This document shows, piece after piece, positions 60,501 through 64,000 of a stretch of DNA of 64,000 nt. The DNA lies in the NCBI GenBank assembly GCA_902799245.1, contig CADBZY010000003.1:1-64000 (forward strand). Reading direction: 5' to 3'. Both the position numbers and the translations under genes were made by a program. The first letter of the stretch is position 1; every line of letters begins with the position of its first letter. Under the pieces are notes generated by a model that saw nothing but the letters and a program-made list of their open reading frames with translations, made no database searches and was not told where the DNA came from. Source of the stretch: an uncultured Ruminococcus sp. (lineage in GTDB: Bacteria; Bacillota; Clostridia; Oscillospirales; Acutalibacteraceae).

Positions 60501-62918
60501 TCATTCCTCCGGCGGCTGTTCCTCGGTCTTGGAGATATTCAGCTCTTTCGAGGTCTTGCGGATCACGCTGAGCGGTATCTCAAATTCGCCCATCGACTGC
60601 GTCGCCACATTGACATTGGCCTGCTTTCTGCCGCCCTTGGTACGCAGATAGAATGCTGCTCCGCCTCCGACCAGCGGGATAATGGAAGGCCCGATCACTT
60701 CCAGCGCGCCATCACAGGTGACGCTCAGGCAGTCGTTGAAGTAGCTGATGCGGTTGTCGTGCGAATCGACGGCAACGATCTCTATTCTGGCAACGTCGTA
60801 GCTCTCACCGTGAATCAGCTTGCTGCTGCTGACGTTCACCTTGAACTTGGTCTTTACGACAGGCGCCTTGATGACTGTGGCTGCCACCTGCCCGTTGATA
60901 ACGCCCTCAAATCGGAATTCCGTCCTCACCGAACGTGTCACGGCGTACTCCTGATAGAGCTTAACCACTTCTTCCTCGGAGATTTTTGAATTCTTGGAGG
61001 AGAAGAGAGACATAAAGCCTTCCTTCACAGGCTGCTGGGCTGTGTCCTCGCTCATTTCACTGATGACGCGGCGAACGTCCTGCGCTTTCTTATTATCCAA
61101 ACCTGCCTTGCTCTGGAGCTTGTCGCCGAAAAGGTCGTCGATCAGGATCGGAGGATGCGGCAGATTGGGATAATTTTTCCGGTCGGGGAAGAATTCCGCC
61201 ACCAATTCATTATTCTTATAGAGTCGCACGCTGTCGCAGTTGGTAAAGGCATATACATTCCCCAAAACGCCGAAGCGGTGTTCTCCGGGCATCATAAACG
61301 AAGATATATCCAGCACGGTGCGGGAATTGCCCTGACTGGAATAAACCGAAGCGGCGAGCTTGGGAATCCTGTTGAGATCGCAGATACCGTAGCTGCACAA
61401 TCCGTCGCTGCCGCCGAATCCTGCGTGCGAATTATAATCGCAAAGGCACCAGCCGAACGTGCCGATGACACCCTTTGTTCCCAAAGCAGCGTCAAGCATC
61501 CTGGCATGGCTGAGCGCCTGCTCCAGAAGCTCCTTCTCACCGCTGAAGCTCCTCGCGGGGTAAAGCGGTCCGGTGTGCTCGGTGATCATTACAGGTGAAT
61601 TACCGGGCGAGATAACCGCCGTATCATAAAGAAAACTGTCGCTGAGACTGTGCTTTTCGTAGTCGTTGTAGGCGTATACATCTTCGAGAGATTCTCCGCC
61701 CCTGAATGCCCTCACGCCGTAGAGAGGACGGGACATGTCAAGCGATTTGATGATTTCACAGACCTTGCGCGTGAGCTGCGGAATCTCCTTGGTATCGTCG
61801 GTGCGTGTACCCCACATGACGATACTTGGCGCGTTTCTGTGCTCGGTGACGGTCTCGCGGATATTCTGCATGAGAGCCTCGAACCAGTCGCCGCCCTTGG
61901 CGTATTTGTAGCCGGGCATATCCCAGATCACCATCAGTCCGATCTCATTGCAGCGCTCGACAAAGTACTTGCTCTGGGGATAACGCGCGCATCGCACGGC
62001 GTTGAAGCCCAGTGATTTGATGAGATCCGCGTCGGCTCTCTGCGCGGAGGCCGGCATGGCAAAACCCTCATAGGCGTAATTCTGCATACGGTTGATTCCG
62101 ATGAGCTTTACCCGCTTGTTGTTGAGATAAAAGCCCTGTGCGTCAACTCTGACCTGACGGAAACCTATGGTATATTCCAGCTCGTCGCCGCCTGAAAGCG
62201 ACACCTTGAAGGTATATAATTTCGGATTCTCAGGCGACCATGGAGTAATTTCCGCCGATACCGTCCACGACACGTGGTAATTCGGCTGTTCGGCGCGATA
62301 TTGACAGGCGCCGAGGCGCTGTGTGCCGTCATAAAGCGCAAAGGTCAGCTTGCGCTCGCCTTCGCCGCCTATCTCGCCGGTGATGTCTAATTTCCAGCCC
62401 TTTTCGGTGAGCATGGGATGGATAAACGTATCCTTGATATAAAGCTCCGGTACGCCCTCTATCCACACATCGCGATAAATTCCTCCATAGCTCAGGAAAT
62501 CAACCGGTGCTCCGTAAGGAGGAGTGTCGGCGCGCTCGGTGGAATCGACTATAACGGTGAGCTTATTCTCGCTGTCAGTCAGCAGGTCGGTGATGTCCTC
62601 ACTGAACCCCGTAAAACCGCCCTTGTGAGCAAACGCGGCTTTTTCGTTGATAAATACCGCAGCACAGCTCATGACACCGTCAAAGTGAAGAATGATTCTC
62701 TTGCCCTCCATCTCGTCGGGAATGACAAAGAGCTTGCTGTACTGCACGATTTTGCTCTCATCCTCGCCGGTGTAATAGCTGTATTTGGATGTACCACTGT
62801 TGTGGGGAACGTCCACCGGACGAAGGGTAGTGTCAAAGTTTTCGTTTTTGCTCTTTTTCGGGGAATAATCGGGGGTATATCGCCACCCGTAGTTGAGTCC
62901 TGTCCTGAATCTTAACAT
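60501..62918 (-). CDS. Glycoside hydrolase family 2-like protein with altered catalytic residues
   Basis: An 805-residue, cytoplasmic (no signal) GH2-type protein. The order is a jelly-roll sugar-binding domain (KRIILHFDGVMSCAAVFINEK, DTPPYGAPVDFLSYGGIYRDVWIE), an Ig-like domain, the TIM barrel (QGFYLNNKRVKLIGINRMQNYAYEGFAMP, DLIKSLGFNAVRCARYPQSKYFVERCNEIGLMVIWDMPG) and a C-terminal beta region. The nucleophile Glu is present in VMITEHTGPLYPA (near 447). At the acid/base position the family's WG.R.NE is WGTRTDDT (near 370): Asn to Thr and Glu to Asp. Galactosidase-like, but activity is uncertain. It sits between pyrE and two small genes. Confidence 0.85.
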   Translation of the reverse strand: MLRFRTGLNYGWRYTPDYSPKKSKNENFDTTLRPVDVPHNSGTSKYSYYTGEDESKIVQYSKLFVIPDEMEGKRIILHFDGVMSCAAVFINEKAAFAHKGGFTGFSEDITDLLTDSENKLTVIVDSTERADTPPYGAPVDFLSYGGIYRDVWIEGVPELYIKDTFIHPMLTEKGWKLDITGEIGGEGERKLTFALYDGTQRLGACQYRAEQPNYHVSWTVSAEITPWSPENPKLYTFKVSLSGGDELEYTIGFRQVRVDAQGFYLNNKRVKLIGINRMQNYAYEGFAMPASAQRADADLIKSLGFNAVRCARYPQSKYFVERCNEIGLMVIWDMPGYKYAKGGDWFEALMQNIRETVTEHRNAPSIVMWGTRTDDTKEIPQLTRKVCEIIKSLDMSRPLYGVRAFRGGESLEDVYAYNDYEKHSLSDSFLYDTAVISPGNSPVMITEHTGPLYPARSFSGEKELLEQALSHARMLDAALGTKGVIGTFGWCLCDYNSHAGFGGSDGLCSYGICDLNRIPKLAASVYSSQGNSRTVLDISSFMMPGEHRFGVLGNVYAFTNCDSVRLYKNNELVAEFFPDRKNYPNLPHPPILIDDLFGDKLQSKAGLDNKKAQDVRRVISEMSEDTAQQPVKEGFMSLFSSKNSKISEEEVVKLYQEYAVTRSVRTEFRFEGVINGQVAATVIKAPVVKTKFKVNVSSSKLIHGESYDVARIEIVAVDSHDNRISYFNDCLSVTCDGALEVIGPSIIPLVGGGAAFYLRTKGGRKQANVNVATQSMGEFEIPLSVIRKTSKELNISKTEEQPPEE

Positions 62919-62934
62919 AATATCCTCCCAAAGA

Positions 62935-63606
62935 TTACTTAACGCAATACTGCTCCATGTAGGCTTCCATTCTCGCCTTCATTTCGTCGTCAATGTAAAT
63001 CTTTCCGTCAACGGGATTGTTGTGAAGTATTTCAATAATTTCCTTGACTGTGACGATCGGATATGTCACAATGCCGAATTCCTCATAGACCTCCTGAATG
63101 GCGGTCTTTTCGCCCTTGCCCTTTTCCATGCGGTCAACCGAGATGACCATGCCGGCGATCTCTATATCGGCGGCAGCCTTCAACACGGGAAGTGTTTCAC
63201 GGATCGCCGTTCCCGCGGTGATGACGTCTTCGACGATCAGCACGCGGTCGCCATCTTTCAGCTTGTATCCCACCATGGAGCCGCCTTCGCCGTGATCCTT
63301 GACTTCCTTGCGGTTGAAGCAGTAATTGATGTCGCGGTCAAACAAATTATTCATCGAGATACCGGCAGCGACTGCCAGCGGAATTCCCTTATAGGCAGGG
63401 CCGAAGAGCGCGTCGATTCTGCCTTCCACATGCTCCTGAATGTTGCGGGCGTAGTATTCGCCAAGCTTCGCCGCCTGTGCGCCGGTCTTGTAATTGCCTG
63501 TGTTGACAAAATAGGGCGTCTTTCTGCCGCTTTTGGTGGTGAAGTCGCCAAAAAGAAGAACGCCGGAGCGTACCATAAACTTAACAAAATCCTCTTTATA
63601 TGACAT
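62935..63606 (-). CDS. pyrE: Orotate phosphoribosyltransferase
   Basis: A 223-residue type I PRTase that joins orotate to PRPP in pyrimidine synthesis. SGRKTPYFVNTGNY near 26, GPAYKGIPLAVAAG near 70, FNRKEVKDHGEGG near 98 and the PRPP loop RVLIVEDVITAGTAIRE near 125 are intact. RBS GGAGG. It is followed after 16 bp by the GH2 gene on the same strand. No other pyr gene or PyrR leader is in the window; the leader (63607-63690) is AT-rich without a clear attenuator. Confidence 0.96.
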   Translation of the reverse strand: MSYKEDFVKFMVRSGVLLFGDFTTKSGRKTPYFVNTGNYKTGAQAAKLGEYYARNIQEHVEGRIDALFGPAYKGIPLAVAAGISMNNLFDRDINYCFNRKEVKDHGEGGSMVGYKLKDGDRVLIVEDVITAGTAIRETLPVLKAAADIEIAGMVISVDRMEKGKGEKTAIQEVYEEFGIVTYPIVTVKEIIEILHNNPVDGKIYIDDEMKARMEAYMEQYCVK

Positions 63607-63694
63607 TTTTGTATTCCTCCGTTGGAAAAAAATATTATTCTAAATTATTATAGCATTAATGCCACTCTATTTCAAGTATTAATTTGAAAAGAAA

Positions 63695-63730
63695 AGCCGA
63701 CAGGATTAACCGGAGTCTTTCCCGCCGACT
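63695..63730 (-). terminator. Terminator of the DUF4956 gene
   Basis: AGCCGACAGGA and TCCCGCCGACT pair with three G-U wobbles. On the minus strand TTTTCTTTT follows. It lies ahead of pyrE. Confidence 0.75.
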
Positions 63731-63743
63731 GATAATGATGAAA

Positions 63744-64000
63744 TTATTCCGCGTATTCGCCGTTGTAATTGACCAGCACGGCGCTGACAACGCCGTTAAT
63801 GGTGAGCAGCTTCTCCACAAAGTCGCTGTCCGCAACCTTTGTATTGACCTCAGCAATCATCTCAATGCCGCCCTTTGAAACAGATTTGTTTCTGACCTTT
63901 CCGCCGGCAGCCTTCAAAGCGCTTTCGACCGGAGCGGAGCTGCCGTGCTTGTAGCGCACGATGATCAGATACATCTTGTCCTTCTTCTTGAGAGAGGACA
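63744..64000 (-). CDS. DUF4956-family membrane protein, C-terminal part (cut by window edge)
   Basis: Only the last ~85 codons are in the window, read in frame from the edge (KKKDKMYLIIVRYKH...). The ATG at 63974 is probably internal. The remaining part, GKVRNKSVSKGGIEMIAEV...LLTINGVVSAVLVNYNGEYAE, is the soluble C-terminal domain that ends DUF4956 proteins, whose membrane part would lie outside the window. These genes often neighbour CotH and VTC polyphosphate-type genes. The function is unknown. The other alternative, a complete 76-residue protein, is less likely because the codons upstream stay open. Confidence 0.7.
   Translation of the reverse strand, partial: SSLKKKDKMYLIIVRYKHGSSAPVESALKAAGGKVRNKSVSKGGIEMIAEVNTKVADSDFVEKLLTINGVVSAVLVNYNGEYAE

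Overview
The window looks like a chromosome segment of an anaerobic, spore-forming Clostridia bacterium, probably Oscillospiraceae (Ruminococcus-like). The grounds are a germination protease (gpr), the spore maturation pair spmA/spmB, a PdaA-type deacetylase, HemZ, a type III glutamine synthetase, AGGAGG-type ribosome sites, and many TTGACA-17-TATAAT promoters. The species is an inference; no rRNA is present.

Left end (1-3.3 kb): a decayed IS3-like transposase remnant, then an arsenic-resistance operon with an intact arsR under a consensus promoter. Its acr3 pump has lost its middle, arsD and arsA are joined by a deletion, and arsA is frameshifted. 3.4-13.8 kb is an ammonium-assimilation block: an Amt-PII fusion and glnN (GSIII) on the minus strand, divergent from gltB-gltD on the plus strand. 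The shared 350 bp control region has two back-to-back consensus promoters, and both minus-strand genes carry terminator-like leader structures.

14-27.5 kb: a lipoprotein, a PHP phosphatase followed by a FeoA-FeoB fusion, a PdaA-like membrane-anchored deacetylase, a MATE transporter, serC-serA, a LytTR/DUF3021/ABC transporter module and a patatin phospholipase. 27.6-37.3 kb: metY, a lone SUKH-like protein, a VanW protein, gpr, rpsT, a 54-residue membrane protein behind a structured leader, an orphan response regulator with an Imm42-like partner, the primosome pair dnaD/dnaI, and a mazF without mazE.

37.5-48 kb is mostly minus strand. One dense operon runs dtd, an MBL hydrolase, hemZ, a nucleoside kinase with an unrecognised C-terminal region, and comM. 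Around it lie a DtxR/MntR regulator, an RNA methyltransferase, a DinJ/YafQ toxin-antitoxin pair, a VOC protein, a U32 peptidase and tRNA-Leu(UAA).

48-64 kb: a CDP-glycerol glycerophosphotransferase-like gene, divergent HAD phosphatase and dus genes, and a three-gene locus (51.9-56.9 kb) that I do not recognise. It encodes two multipass membrane proteins with long charged tails and a 689-residue low-complexity protein full of Asp-Gly-Phe repeats. This locus is the best candidate for an undescribed system. It is followed by spmA-spmB, a secreted BspA-type leucine-rich-repeat protein with duplicated Ig-like domains, two small proteins, a GH2 enzyme with an altered catalytic motif, pyrE, and a DUF4956 gene cut by the window edge. 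No CRISPR array, rRNA or prophage was seen.
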